64,000 bases of DNA, taken from the NCBI GenBank assembly GCA_023229645.1, contig JALNYU010000020.1, positions 1 to 64,000 on the forward strand, in the 5' to 3' direction. Below, piece after piece: positions 7,340 through 13,967 of this stretch. The translations under genes were made by a program, and so were the position numbers. The notes beneath the pieces are model-generated. The model did no database searches and had not been told where the DNA came from. It saw only the letters and a list, made by a program, of their open reading frames with translations. Source of the stretch: Nevskia sp. Its GTDB lineage: Bacteria; Pseudomonadota; Gammaproteobacteria; Nevskiales; Nevskiaceae. Position 1 is the stretch's first letter. Each line of letters starts with the position of its first letter.

Positions 7340-7797
7340 AAAAACGCGGCGCCCACTTCACCCGCAGGATCGACCCCCAGGCCGGCCTCCACGCCATCAG
7401 CATGCTGCACCGGCTCAACCCCACCCAGCAGACCGACCTCGGTGTTGCCCTGCGCTTCAGCCTCGAATCCATCCGCACCGGCCGCGCCACCGAGCAGGAA
7501 TTCCACACCCTCGCAGCGTGCATCAACGTCAGCCTGGTGCTGTGCGAACGCGGAGTCGCAGCCGACTACCTGCCAGCCGTCAAGCTGGCGCAGGCAGGGC
7601 TGCTGCGGCTGCTCAAGCGCGGGCGTGATAGCGGCCGCTGGGTGTTTGACGGCCCCGGCCTGCAGGACGTCCTGCGCGGAATCGAACTCCATGAAGCCCA
7701 GATCGCCTTCGTCACCCGTAAAGAAGCCGCCGACGCCATGCGCGAAGTGATGCGCCGCATCGATCGCGGCGACGTTTTCGAGGAACAGCGCACATGA
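7336..7797 (+). CDS. Conserved early phage protein
   Basis: This 153-aa protein begins MKKRGAHFTRRIDPQAGLHA and is about 95% identical to 41,145-41,606. It is largely helical with a repeated charged pattern, and no catalytic motif is recognised. The strong conservation compared with other early genes suggests a core phage role. It has ATGA overlap with the genes on both sides. Confidence 0.6.
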   Translation: MKKRGAHFTRRIDPQAGLHAISMLHRLNPTQQTDLGVALRFSLESIRTGRATEQEFHTLAACINVSLVLCERGVAADYLPAVKLAQAGLLRLLKRGRDSGRWVFDGPGLQDVLRGIELHEAQIAFVTRKEAADAMREVMRRIDRGDVFEEQRT

Positions 7798-8087
7798 CCC
7801 ACCTGGCGCTGTTCCTGTCGGCATTTTTCACCGTGTTTTTATTGGGCTGGCAGCAGAAGAATGTCCACGGCGGGCATTACCTCGCTGCCATCATCACCAG
7901 CTTCGGAATCGGCGGCGCGCAGATATTTCTGTGGCGGCTGGTGCCAGATGCAAACGCCAGCCAGATCGTGGCTACGCTGGCTGGCGGGCCGTTTGGTATT
8001 GTGGCGGCGATGTGGCTGCACCCGAGATTGATGCGGAGCAGGAACGCTGAATTAACCGGCCTTGCGCCGAGAGAGGACAACAAATGA
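7794..8087 (+). CDS. Small membrane protein abutting the integron
   Basis: This 97-aa protein has two or three transmembrane segments (LALFLSAFFTVFLLGW, then a middle hydrophobic stretch, then ATLAGGPFGIVAAMWL). It is the last backbone gene before the cassettes. Its C-terminus diverges from the unit II copy exactly after PRLM(R), where the outermost attC begins, so the last residues are encoded by the recombination site. The role is unknown; a holin-like function is possible but unsupported. Confidence 0.6.
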   Translation: MTHLALFLSAFFTVFLLGWQQKNVHGGHYLAAIITSFGIGGAQIFLWRLVPDANASQIVATLAGGPFGIVAAMWLHPRLMRSRNAELTGLAPREDNK

Positions 8088-8135
8088 ACCACGAAACGCC
8101 GCTGGCGCAAGGTCCGGTTGAATGCCGTGTTATGC
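8039..8135 (-). repeat. attC site, unit I cassette 5 (outermost)
   Basis: On the minus strand, core GCATAAC (8135-8129) and core GTTCCTG (8045-8039) enclose a long imperfect hairpin whose arms are GGCGCAAGGTCCGGTT and AACCGGCCTTGCGCC. The outer core has degenerated where it joins the phage backbone. Confidence 0.75.
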
Positions 8136-8572
8136 CACAAGGCTTCCGCCTGGAATGGAAGGCCGGGGAATATTGCCTTTACACGCCGGAAGACTTTGCG
8201 CGTGAGGTGAACACTGACACGGCACGGATATGGGGTTTGTTTTCTGAACCGCAGCCCGGGTGCAGCACGGAGCCTGCCGCATACCGTGGGGTTTTTTGGT
8301 GTGAAGCAAAATACCGGAAGGCGAACGCATACATGGACCCTGACGCAGTGCCGATGTACCTCGGGCCGGTGTTGCACGAGCCGCCGATGAACGAGGACGT
8401 GTTGAACCTTTTCCCGTCGCTGGTGGAGAACAGGCTTCGGGCGGAGCGGCCAGATTTATACCGCTGCGGCGACCCATATTGCGGAGACTGCCCGATGCCG
8501 CATAACGCGATTGAATTAACAGGCTCGCCGCTTGCGGCGAGTCCAGCGACCGGAGGGAGCGATGTTGAATGA
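8084..8572 (+). CDS. Cassette-encoded hypothetical protein (unit I, cassette 5)
   Basis: This 162-aa protein has no recognised family. It is rich in acidic residues, with a Cys-containing segment near the C-terminus (CGDPYCGDC). Its start lies inside the outermost attC and its last 20 or so codons lie inside the next attC (8500-8582), so both ends are built from recombination sites. It reads plus, against the attC orientation. Base composition is less GC-rich than the phage backbone. Confidence 0.55.
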   Translation: MNHETPLAQGPVECRVMPQGFRLEWKAGEYCLYTPEDFAREVNTDTARIWGLFSEPQPGCSTEPAAYRGVFWCEAKYRKANAYMDPDAVPMYLGPVLHEPPMNEDVLNLFPSLVENRLRAERPDLYRCGDPYCGDCPMPHNAIELTGSPLAASPATGGSDVE

Positions 8573-8582
8573 ATTGTTATGC
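8500..8582 (-). repeat. attC site, unit I cassette 4
   Basis: Cores GCATAAC (8582-8576) and GTTATGC (8506-8500), read on the minus strand, are exact reverse complements. The arms contain AATTCATTCAA and TTAATTCAA with an internal hairpin CTCGCCGC/GCGGCGAG. Length is 83 bp. Confidence 0.85.
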
Positions 8583-8795
8583 ACGGCAAAGGTGCAGGAA
8601 TACAGGAACAACGGATGGGTTTTTAAGTACGAGCCGGAGACACGATTCGTCGGCGCTTGCCATCCACAAGGCGGAAAGCAGTCGATTTGCGAACTGCGCA
8701 ACGGATTCGCGGACGATGATTTCGGTTTTGCCATTGCCAAGTACCTGAACGGCATATTGCATAACGCAAAAGTGAGCGGGGCGAGTGATGACTGA
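8562..8795 (+). CDS. Cassette-encoded hypothetical protein (unit I, cassette 4)
   Basis: This 77-aa protein begins MLNELLC, residues encoded by the attC itself, then EYRNNGWVFKYEPETRFVG. A GGAGGGAGC Shine-Dalgarno lies seven bases before ATG 8562, also inside the attC. The stop lies inside the next attC. No family is recognised. Confidence 0.55.
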   Translation: MLNELLCTAKVQEYRNNGWVFKYEPETRFVGACHPQGGKQSICELRNGFADDDFGFAIAKYLNGILHNAKVSGASDD

Positions 8796-8845
8796 ACAAC
8801 GAGAGAAAGCCGCTGCCGAGCCTCCGCTCGACTGCCGGGTTAGGC
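8759..8845 (-). repeat. attC site, unit I cassette 3
   Basis: Cores GCCTAAC (8845-8839) and GTTATGC (8765-8759) on the minus strand differ at one position. The inner arms GTCGAGCGGAGGC and GCCCCGCTCAC pair with small bulges. Length is 87 bp. It is the least regular site of this array, but it fits the core-matching rule on both sides. Confidence 0.7.
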
Positions 8846-8973
8846 GGCTGCTTTGGTGGCTAAAGATCGGATGGCAGCACGTTCGGTTTTACCCTGATGG
8901 GGTGCACTGTTACGCGCACGAGTGGAGGCACACTAAGACCGGGGAAACACGAACTACATTCGAGTTTGAATGA
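8788..8973 (+). CDS. Cassette-encoded hypothetical protein (unit I, cassette 3)
   Basis: This 61-aa protein starts at ATG 8788 inside the attC. Its C-terminal half is rich in Trp, His and Tyr (WWLKIGWQHVRFYPDGVHCY). It ends two bases before the next attC core. No family is recognised. It could bind nucleic acid, but this is only a composition-based guess. Confidence 0.5.
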   Translation: MTEQREKAAAEPPLDCRVRRLLWWLKIGWQHVRFYPDGVHCYAHEWRHTKTGETRTTFEFE

Positions 8974-8974
8974 C

Positions 8975-9031
8975 GCCTAACGCTTGAATTAAGGGGCTGC
9001 GCAGCAGTCCCGCTTGAATGAAATGTTAGGT
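8975..9031 (-). repeat. attC site, unit I cassette 2 (textbook 57-bp form)
   Basis: On the minus strand the cores are ACCTAAC (9031-9025) and GTTAGGC (8981-8975), the arms are CATTCAAGCGGG and CCCCTTAATTCAAG, and the apex is CTGCGCAG. Layout and length match the classical 59-base element. R'' is followed by ATTTC and R' is preceded by GC, as in the aadA-type site, which fixes the orientation as minus. Confidence 0.92.
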
Positions 9032-9043
9032 GCGAGGTTTGCT

Positions 9044-9193
9044 ATGGAGAGGTTTATGAGGCGGCTGCTGTGCATTTTGGTTTGGCCAATTTTGTTTGCT
9101 CTGGATGCTGGAATTGTTGGGTGCGGCGTCGGCACATGGGGCATGGCGCGCGACCAAACGCGGCGAGACTTGAATGACGTATGGAACAGGTAG
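9044..9193 (+). CDS. Cassette-encoded small membrane or signal-bearing protein (unit I, cassette 2)
   Basis: This 49-aa protein has a basic start (MERFMRRLL) followed by a hydrophobic segment (CILVWPILFALDAGIVGCGV), then a charged tail. It is either a single-pass membrane peptide or a lipoprotein-like export signal. It fills its cassette between two attC cores. It is too short for family assignment. Confidence 0.5.
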   Translation: MERFMRRLLCILVWPILFALDAGIVGCGVGTWGMARDQTRRDLNDVWNR

Positions 9194-9194
9194 C

Positions 9195-9270
9195 ACCTAA
9201 CGCCAGCGGTAAGCCGACCACGGAAGCGGCAAAGCCGCTGTAGTGGGTCGGCTTGACCAAAGAGTTAGAT
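9195..9270 (-). repeat. attC site, unit I cassette 1 (attI-proximal)
   Basis: On the minus strand the cores are ATCTAAC (9270-9264) and GTTAGGT (9201-9195), the arms GTCAAGCCGACC and GGTCGGCTTACC pair over nine bases, and the loop contains a nested GCGGC/GCCGC hairpin. Length is 76 bp. Confidence 0.92.
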
Positions 9271-9273
9271 GCC

Positions 9274-9624
9274 ATGCAGAAACCATGCTCTAAATGTTGC
9301 ACCCTGATGCCGCCCGACCGGAAGGGTGGATATTGCATTGATTGCGCCAGGGCATACAACGCGAGATACAGAAAGAACAACCGCGAGAAGATACTGGGGA
9401 ACCAAAAACGATGGCGCGATAAAAGCGGGGACGTTGCGAAGGATGCCAACAAGGCATTTAGACAGGACGAAATAAAAAGTTTGGGGGACCGCTACATAAA
9501 GCACCTTTTGACCCAAAACACGGCTCTTAAATTTGACGATGTGCCACAAATGATGGTTGAAGCAAAACGACAGCAAATGCTGATTTGGCGAGAAATAAGG
9601 AGATTTGAAAATGAAAAATGTTGA
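9274..9624 (+). CDS. Cassette-encoded zinc-ribbon protein (unit I, cassette 1)
   Basis: This 116-aa protein has an N-terminal zinc ribbon (CSKCC at residue 5, CIDC near 21) followed by ARAYNARYRKNNREKILGNQ, an arrangement common before HNH nuclease domains in phage proteins. No HNH motif follows; the rest is a charged helical region. It may bind DNA or RNA. The start is ATG 9274, just after the attC core; an in-frame TTG upstream is less likely. It overlaps the next gene by 14 bp within the same cassette. Confidence 0.6.
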   Translation: MQKPCSKCCTLMPPDRKGGYCIDCARAYNARYRKNNREKILGNQKRWRDKSGDVAKDANKAFRQDEIKSLGDRYIKHLLTQNTALKFDDVPQMMVEAKRQQMLIWREIRRFENEKC

Positions 9625-9832
9625 AGAATTGCGCAATGAGTTGGCCGATGTGTTCGAGAAGCTGAAGGCTGGCGAAATGAAACACAAAGACGCAGCCGAG
9701 CTGGCGAACCTGGCGGGGAAGATGATTTCCAGCGCGAAGGTGCAGGTTGAGTATTACGCGCTGCGGAAAGAAACCCCGAGCATTGGGTTTTTGGCACACG
9801 ACGCGGACAACGGTAAGGTATCTAACGCATGA
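9611..9832 (+). CDS. Cassette-encoded helical protein (unit I, cassette 1)
   Basis: This 73-aa protein begins MKNVEELRNELADVFEKLKAGE and contains AAELANLAGKMISSAKV, a pattern common among small phage and plasmid proteins. It is the second gene of a two-gene cassette. Its last codons read through the lone ATCTAAC core at 9820-9826. The function is unknown. Confidence 0.55.
   Translation: MKNVEELRNELADVFEKLKAGEMKHKDAAELANLAGKMISSAKVQVEYYALRKETPSIGFLAHDADNGKVSNA
9820..9826 (-). other. Lone integron core, attI remnant
   Basis: GTTAGAT on the minus strand is the exact partner of the core at 9264-9270, so it closes cassette 1. No hairpin partner follows on its right side, as expected for attI rather than attC. 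The intI gene found at the equivalent place in unit II is absent, so unit I has attC cassettes without an integrase. Confidence 0.65.
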
Positions 9833-9882
9833 TAGGCACCGTTAAAGGTGTACTAATCGACGTGAGGCAGACAAACACACCT

Positions 9883-9907
9883 AAAGCCCGCTACTGCGGG
9901 CTTTTTA
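9883..9907 (+). terminator. Terminator before the serine recombinase
   Basis: An AAAGCCCGC/GCGGGCTTT hairpin with a three-base apex is followed by further T residues. It separates the PL-like operon and cassettes from the recombinase. The same terminator is at 45,217-45,240. Confidence 0.8.
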
Positions 9908-9939
9908 ATGCCCGCACAGTGCGGTTTACTTTTTGACTC

Positions 9940-9972
9940 GTTAGGACACCCTAACGATGCAAAAGCTATACT
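9940..9972 (+). promoter_or_regulatory. Probable recombinase promoter with palindrome
   Basis: A TATACT -10 box (9967-9972) lies 31 bp before the recombinase start and is conserved in unit II (45,288-45,293). Immediately upstream a palindrome GTTAGG-ACAC-CCTAAC (9940-9955) covers the -35 position; unit II does not keep it. It could be an operator, a recombinase-binding site or chance. Confidence 0.45.
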
Positions 9973-10003
9973 GGGAAATTCCCCGTTTTTGAAGATCGTT
10001 GTC

Positions 10004-11608
10004 ATGCCTAAAGTGTACAGCTATTTGCGGTTTTCCGACCCCAAACAGGCGGCCGGATCATCCGCCGACCGGCAGACTGAATACGCCCAGCGCTGGGCGG
10101 CGGATCGCGGGCTGGCGCTGGACGAATCGCTGTCGATGCGTGACGAGGGGCTGAGTGGCTACCATTCTCGGCACGTCACCCACGGCGCACTGGGGGTGTT
10201 CCTGCGCGCGGTGGAAGATGGCCGCGTCGAGGCGGGGTCGGTGCTGGTGGTAGAAGGATTTGACCGGCTTTCGCGGGCGGAACCGCTGAAGGCACAGGCG
10301 CAGCTGACACAGATCATCCATGCCGGGCTGACGGTAGTGACGGCAGCGGATGGGCAGGAATACAGCATCGAGACGATCAAGGCCAACCCTTACAAACTGA
10401 TCCACAGCCTGGTGGTGATGATCCGTGCGCATGAGGAATCCGATACCAAGAGCAAGCGGGTGCGGGCCGCGATCCGGCGCCAGTGCGAAGGCTGGGTAGC
10501 GGGCACGTTTCGCGGGGTTATTCGCAACGGGCGCGACCCGCAATGGCTGCGGCAGGACGGCACAGGATGGGCGATGATCGACGAGCGGGCGGCGGCGCTG
10601 CGCTATGCCGTGCAGCGCTTCGTCGAAGGGCTGGGCGCGACCAAGATCATGCGCGAAATGGCTGCGCTGGGCATGGCGATGACCGACTCGGGCAAGCTCA
10701 ACGGCCCCACGCTTTACCGCACGCTGCGCAACCGGGTGCTGATCGGCGAGCGCGAGTTTGACATCGGCGGCGAGGTGTTCCGGCTGGCTGGCTACTACCC
10801 GCCGCTGCTGACAGCCACCGAATTCGACGCGCTGCAGGTGGCGCTGGATCGCCGCCAGGGCAAGCGCGGCGTCGGCGAAATCCCAAGCCTGATCACCGGC
10901 ATGGGCATTGCCGTGTGCGGCTATTGCGGCGCGGCGATCGTGAGCCAGAATCTGATGGGGCGCAAGCGGCAGGAAAACGGGCGGCCATGGCCAGGCCACC
11001 GGCGGCTGATCTGCACCAGCAACGCCAACGGCAACGGGTGCCCGGTTCCGGGGTCGATTCAGGCCGCGCCAGTCGAGCGTGCGCTGATGCTGTACTGCGC
11101 CGACGCGATGCGGATGGACGAGTTGCTGAACGGCGGCGACCACGGGCAGGCACAACGAGCCGAGCTGGCGAAAGCACGCCGCACGCTGGCCGCTGCCGAA
11201 GCCCAGCTCGAGCGACTGGCGGCAGCACTGGCCAGCGACGACGGCGTGGTGCCGATCACCCTGCTGCGTAAAATCCGCGATCTTGAAGTAGAGACAGAAA
11301 CTGCTAAAAAGTCCATCGATGGACTAGAGCGCGAGCTGGCCAGCGTGCGGCCGGTGGCGTCACCCGATATGGCCGAAAAGTGGCTGGCACTGCTGGAAGG
11401 CGTGGAAGCGCTCGATACCGACGCCCGCATGCAGGCGCGTGAGCTGACGCGCGCGAGTTTCAGCCGCATCACGATCTGGCACGCAGGCAAACAGCCTGGC
11501 GATCACCTTGCCGGCGGCGGAAAAGTGGTCGAGATGGAATTGACCGCGCGCGGTGGCGGCTCGACCGAATTGCGGATTGACCGCGAAACCGGCGGATTGA
11601 TTGAATAG
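10004..11608 (+). CDS. Large serine recombinase (phage integrase)
   Basis: This 534-aa protein has a resolvase-type catalytic domain (residues 3-150) with nucleophile Ser11 in YLRFSD and the EGFDRLSR motif near 84-91. A recombinase domain (about 160-290), a zinc ribbon starting CGYC at 305-308 with a second Cys pair in ICTS...CPVPG, and a coiled coil (about 385-430) follow. This is the layout of integrases that join attP and attB without host factors. It is last on the plus strand and faces the tail-fibre gene, where a phage attachment site is expected. It is about 95% identical to 45,325-46,929. The ATG at 10,004 is favoured over an upstream in-frame start because both units begin MPKVYSYLRF. 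Confidence 0.9.
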   Translation: MPKVYSYLRFSDPKQAAGSSADRQTEYAQRWAADRGLALDESLSMRDEGLSGYHSRHVTHGALGVFLRAVEDGRVEAGSVLVVEGFDRLSRAEPLKAQAQLTQIIHAGLTVVTAADGQEYSIETIKANPYKLIHSLVVMIRAHEESDTKSKRVRAAIRRQCEGWVAGTFRGVIRNGRDPQWLRQDGTGWAMIDERAAALRYAVQRFVEGLGATKIMREMAALGMAMTDSGKLNGPTLYRTLRNRVLIGEREFDIGGEVFRLAGYYPPLLTATEFDALQVALDRRQGKRGVGEIPSLITGMGIAVCGYCGAAIVSQNLMGRKRQENGRPWPGHRRLICTSNANGNGCPVPGSIQAAPVERALMLYCADAMRMDELLNGGDHGQAQRAELAKARRTLAAAEAQLERLAAALASDDGVVPITLLRKIRDLEVETETAKKSIDGLERELASVRPVASPDMAEKWLALLEGVEALDTDARMQARELTRASFSRITIWHAGKQPGDHLAGGGKVVEMELTARGGGSTELRIDRETGGLIE

Positions 11609-11628
11609 TGGGGCAGGGTTGGGTATCA

Positions 11629-11676
11629 ACCCCGCGATTTAAACGCCTCTAAAGCGATCCTGCGGGGGTGGTTTTT
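11629..11676. terminator. Convergent intergenic inverted repeat at the unit I/II border
   Basis: ACCCCGC and GCGGGGGT form a stem around a loop of about 26 bases, followed by GGTTTTT on the plus side. It lies between the convergent recombinase and tail fibre and is conserved at 46,950-46,997. It may terminate both operons, and the conserved region of about 65 bp is the best candidate for the phage attachment site. Confidence 0.5.
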
Positions 11677-13271
11677 CAGACGTAGCAGATCGGATTTGCA
11701 GAGAATGCAAATTCCCCGGTCTTGCGCTGCCAGGCAAAGTACAGGCCGCCGGTTTCAGTGGTGGTCTTGTTGCCCAGCGGCGTCGCGATCGTGCCGTAGT
11801 TACGGGTAGTGCCGAGCGTGAAAAACCCTGCAATATTCAATGTGCGATGAATACCTACTGTCGCCACAGCACCAGACAGATTGACGATTCCTCCGCCATT
11901 TACCTCAAATACCTGCTTCCATGATGCAAACAAGTCGAGCGATGCTCCAGCGGTTGGCCAGTACGCTGCAACGGGAATCAATGCCGACAAAGATCCAGCC
12001 CAAGAGCGACCAGACTCATGATAGGGAACCGGATAATCAATTTCCCAAAGATTCAGGTCACAAGGGTTGCTGGTATAGGTACCTCTACCCTGAGACTGCG
12101 TTCCTGAATACGCCACCGTATGCTCAATCTTGTCAATGACGGAATCATTCTGAAGAAGATAACAGCCCTCGACATGCTGCCCCGCAATGGTAACTGTGAT
12201 CTCCCTGCCAAGGTTGCATGCACCGGCGTAGCACGTATAGTCACCGAGCTTTCCGGTATCGCCATAGCTTGCCACCCAATGATCGATGGTCATGCTTGAT
12301 TTAAGCCGATAAGCCAGAACAGTGCCGTCCGCTCCATAACAGCAGAAACGGCAGCTGGTCAATTCTTTAATGTAGCCTGACACCAGAGGATACCCATTCA
12401 CATACCCCTCCAGCCCAGTCCAGTGCACCTCCATTGTTCCACCAGATCCCCAACCGTAACAGGTTGAATTATCCGGAATTTCGACGAGAACATAATTCGA
12501 GTCCGCTATAAACGAACCCGACATAATAGATCCTGATGTGCCGCTGCTGTTGGTGCCATCATACAGGCCATCAGTAGTCAGGCTGCTGCGCGGCTTGACT
12601 TCGGTTGCCGCCACCGCCAGACCGCTGCCATCGGCGCCACCCGATCCTGTCAGCACCAGCTCGATCGCTGAAAACAGCGCCACCTGACTGACATCCGGAA
12701 CAGTGCCCATGAAGACTCCCAGCAGCGCGCGTGCGCCATTGGTCCACACGTCCTGCAGGTCGACCCAGCGGCCGAAGCGATACCAGGTCCCACCGGGTCC
12801 GGACCAGCTCAGTTCGACATCCTCACAGCTGACGTCGACCGTTTTCAGCACCGGCGTCGGCAGTGTGGCGCCGATCTGGAAATGGCCAAAGCGGACGATG
12901 CTCAGTTGCAGCCGCACGCTGTTGACTGCCGGAAAGCTGCCGCTCACCGTCACCATCCAGTTGAGGCCGTCGGCATCGACGTGGATATAGGTATTGGCGG
13001 GCAGCGCCTGGCCATGAACCGAGCCGCCCGGGATCAGCGCATAGTTTCGCCACTCGCGTCCGGCCAGCGCCTCGCTGGCGATTTCCGCCGGCGTGATGTC
13101 GAGCGCAGGCAGGCTCTTGTCGATCAGCCAGGCATTGCCGGTTGCGGGCTGGGTAATGATCTTGCCGCTGCTGCCGATTGCCCCGCCTTCGCACAGGCCA
13201 TGCCACGGCCAACCCCAGCGCGTGAAGCCGGCAAGGATGCCGGCGTCCTTGATGTCATGATCGACCGGCAT
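11676..13271 (-). CDS. Tail fibre or tip protein (variable)
   Basis: This 531-aa protein is the last gene of the lytic operon. Its N-terminal half (through about residue 230) shares a layout with 47,004-48,545 of unit III (a GTTLADGG/GKIITQP-type start, then WHDYATLGG/WRNYALIPGG). The C-terminal halves are different and rich in Ser, Thr, Gly and aromatic residues, as in receptor-binding tips. Little else can be read from the sequence. The terminal position and variability support a host-range role. Confidence 0.55.
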   Translation of the reverse strand: MPVDHDIKDAGILAGFTRWGWPWHGLCEGGAIGSSGKIITQPATGNAWLIDKSLPALDITPAEIASEALAGREWRNYALIPGGSVHGQALPANTYIHVDADGLNWMVTVSGSFPAVNSVRLQLSIVRFGHFQIGATLPTPVLKTVDVSCEDVELSWSGPGGTWYRFGRWVDLQDVWTNGARALLGVFMGTVPDVSQVALFSAIELVLTGSGGADGSGLAVAATEVKPRSSLTTDGLYDGTNSSGTSGSIMSGSFIADSNYVLVEIPDNSTCYGWGSGGTMEVHWTGLEGYVNGYPLVSGYIKELTSCRFCCYGADGTVLAYRLKSSMTIDHWVASYGDTGKLGDYTCYAGACNLGREITVTIAGQHVEGCYLLQNDSVIDKIEHTVAYSGTQSQGRGTYTSNPCDLNLWEIDYPVPYHESGRSWAGSLSALIPVAAYWPTAGASLDLFASWKQVFEVNGGGIVNLSGAVATVGIHRTLNIAGFFTLGTTRNYGTIATPLGNKTTTETGGLYFAWQRKTGEFAFSANPICYV

Positions 13272-13525
13272 CAGGCCTTGACCACGCGCACGGTAAAGGT
13301 GAATAGTCCGTCGGTGCTTTCGGCCGTCACCTGCTCGCTGTTGACGTCGCCGGCCTTTTGCCGCTCAAGCCCGGTTTTGCTGCGAATAGCGGGCGGCGTG
13401 ACGGCTTCGGGCAGGCGGTTTTCCGGAAGTGGCTTGTCGACCAGCCTATTGATATCTATCTTTATTCGCTGCGCCCCCGCACCAGGGGTATCTGAATAGC
13501 TATTGCCTGTCTTGTATATTGCCAT
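13271..13525 (-). CDS. Small tail-region protein
   Basis: This 84-aa protein has the conserved pattern RSKTGLERQKAGDVNSEQVT followed by GLFTFTVRVV. The unit III protein (48,545-48,838) has the same pattern (RGKTGLAPMEKSGG...DGIFTMRYK). It overlaps the fibre gene by one base. It is a probable minor structural protein of the tail tip; the exact role is unknown. Confidence 0.5.
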   Translation of the reverse strand: MAIYKTGNSYSDTPGAGAQRIKIDINRLVDKPLPENRLPEAVTPPAIRSKTGLERQKAGDVNSEQVTAESTDGLFTFTVRVVKA

Positions 13526-13528
13526 CGC

Positions 13529-13957
13529 TTAAACCGGAATTTCGTTGAGGCTGTTGGTCTGCAGCGTGAGGTCGGTGTAGCTGCCGGCGACCGCAAGCGC
13601 CGACACGCGGCGGGTATAAATCGGGATGGCATTGGCCACGCCACTCAACAACGTCGCCGACAGCGTGAGCGCAGCGCCTGCGGTTTCGGCGCCGGTGATC
13701 GGGCTCAACGACAGCTTGAATTCGGTGGCGGGCGCGCCGGTTCCGGCGTCTGCATCGGCGATGCTCACCACGACCGGATCCACGCCTGGGTTTGACGTTG
13801 CCTGCGCCTTGTTGCCGGTCACGGTCGAGCCGAGATAAATGGTCTTGTCGACCGCGCCGAGCGCGCCGGACGTCTCCTGGGTGGCGGTCAGCGGATTGCC
13901 GCTGGTGATTTCCTGCGTCAGCGCGGCGTCGTGATAGAACTTGAATGAAATGGTCAT
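13529..13957 (-). CDS. Tail-region beta-rich protein
   Basis: This 142-aa protein begins MTISFKFYHDAALTQEITSG and ends SYTDLTLQTNSLNEIPV. It is all-beta in pattern and well conserved in unit III (48,842-49,282). It contains a GAPATEFKLSL segment typical of Ig-like or tip domains. It lies between the hub protein and the fibre and is probably part of the tail tip. Confidence 0.5.
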   Translation of the reverse strand: MTISFKFYHDAALTQEITSGNPLTATQETSGALGAVDKTIYLGSTVTGNKAQATSNPGVDPVVVSIADADAGTGAPATEFKLSLSPITGAETAGAALTLSATLLSGVANAIPIYTRRVSALAVAGSYTDLTLQTNSLNEIPV

Positions 13958-13967
13958 GGGTAGTCCT

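Larger units (their letters stand above)
1..11640. mobile_element. Prophage unit I (right part only)
   Basis: This is the right portion of a temperate phage. It carries a gpZ-like gene, CII-like regulator, cro, cI, a PL-like accessory operon, a five-cassette attC array without integrase, and a large serine recombinase. Gene order matches 35,181-46,929 of unit II. The right edge is placed in the convergent gap after the recombinase, because the lytic operon is continuous everywhere else; the exact attachment site is not visible. The missing left part lies before the window. Confidence 0.8.

Noticed and set aside
9842..9882. Sixth attC in unit I (AAAGGTGT/ACACCTAA arms after the lone core)
   Set aside because: The arms pair weakly and no second GTT core follows before the phage terminator.
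9940..9955. GTTAGG-ACAC-CCTAAC palindrome as an attC or attP site
   Set aside because: It lacks attC arms and is not conserved at the equivalent position in unit II, so no attachment role can be assigned.
11676..13271. Diversity-generating retroelement acting on the tail fibre
   Set aside because: No reverse transcriptase and no template/variable repeat pair is present. Fibre differences between units are explained by module exchange.
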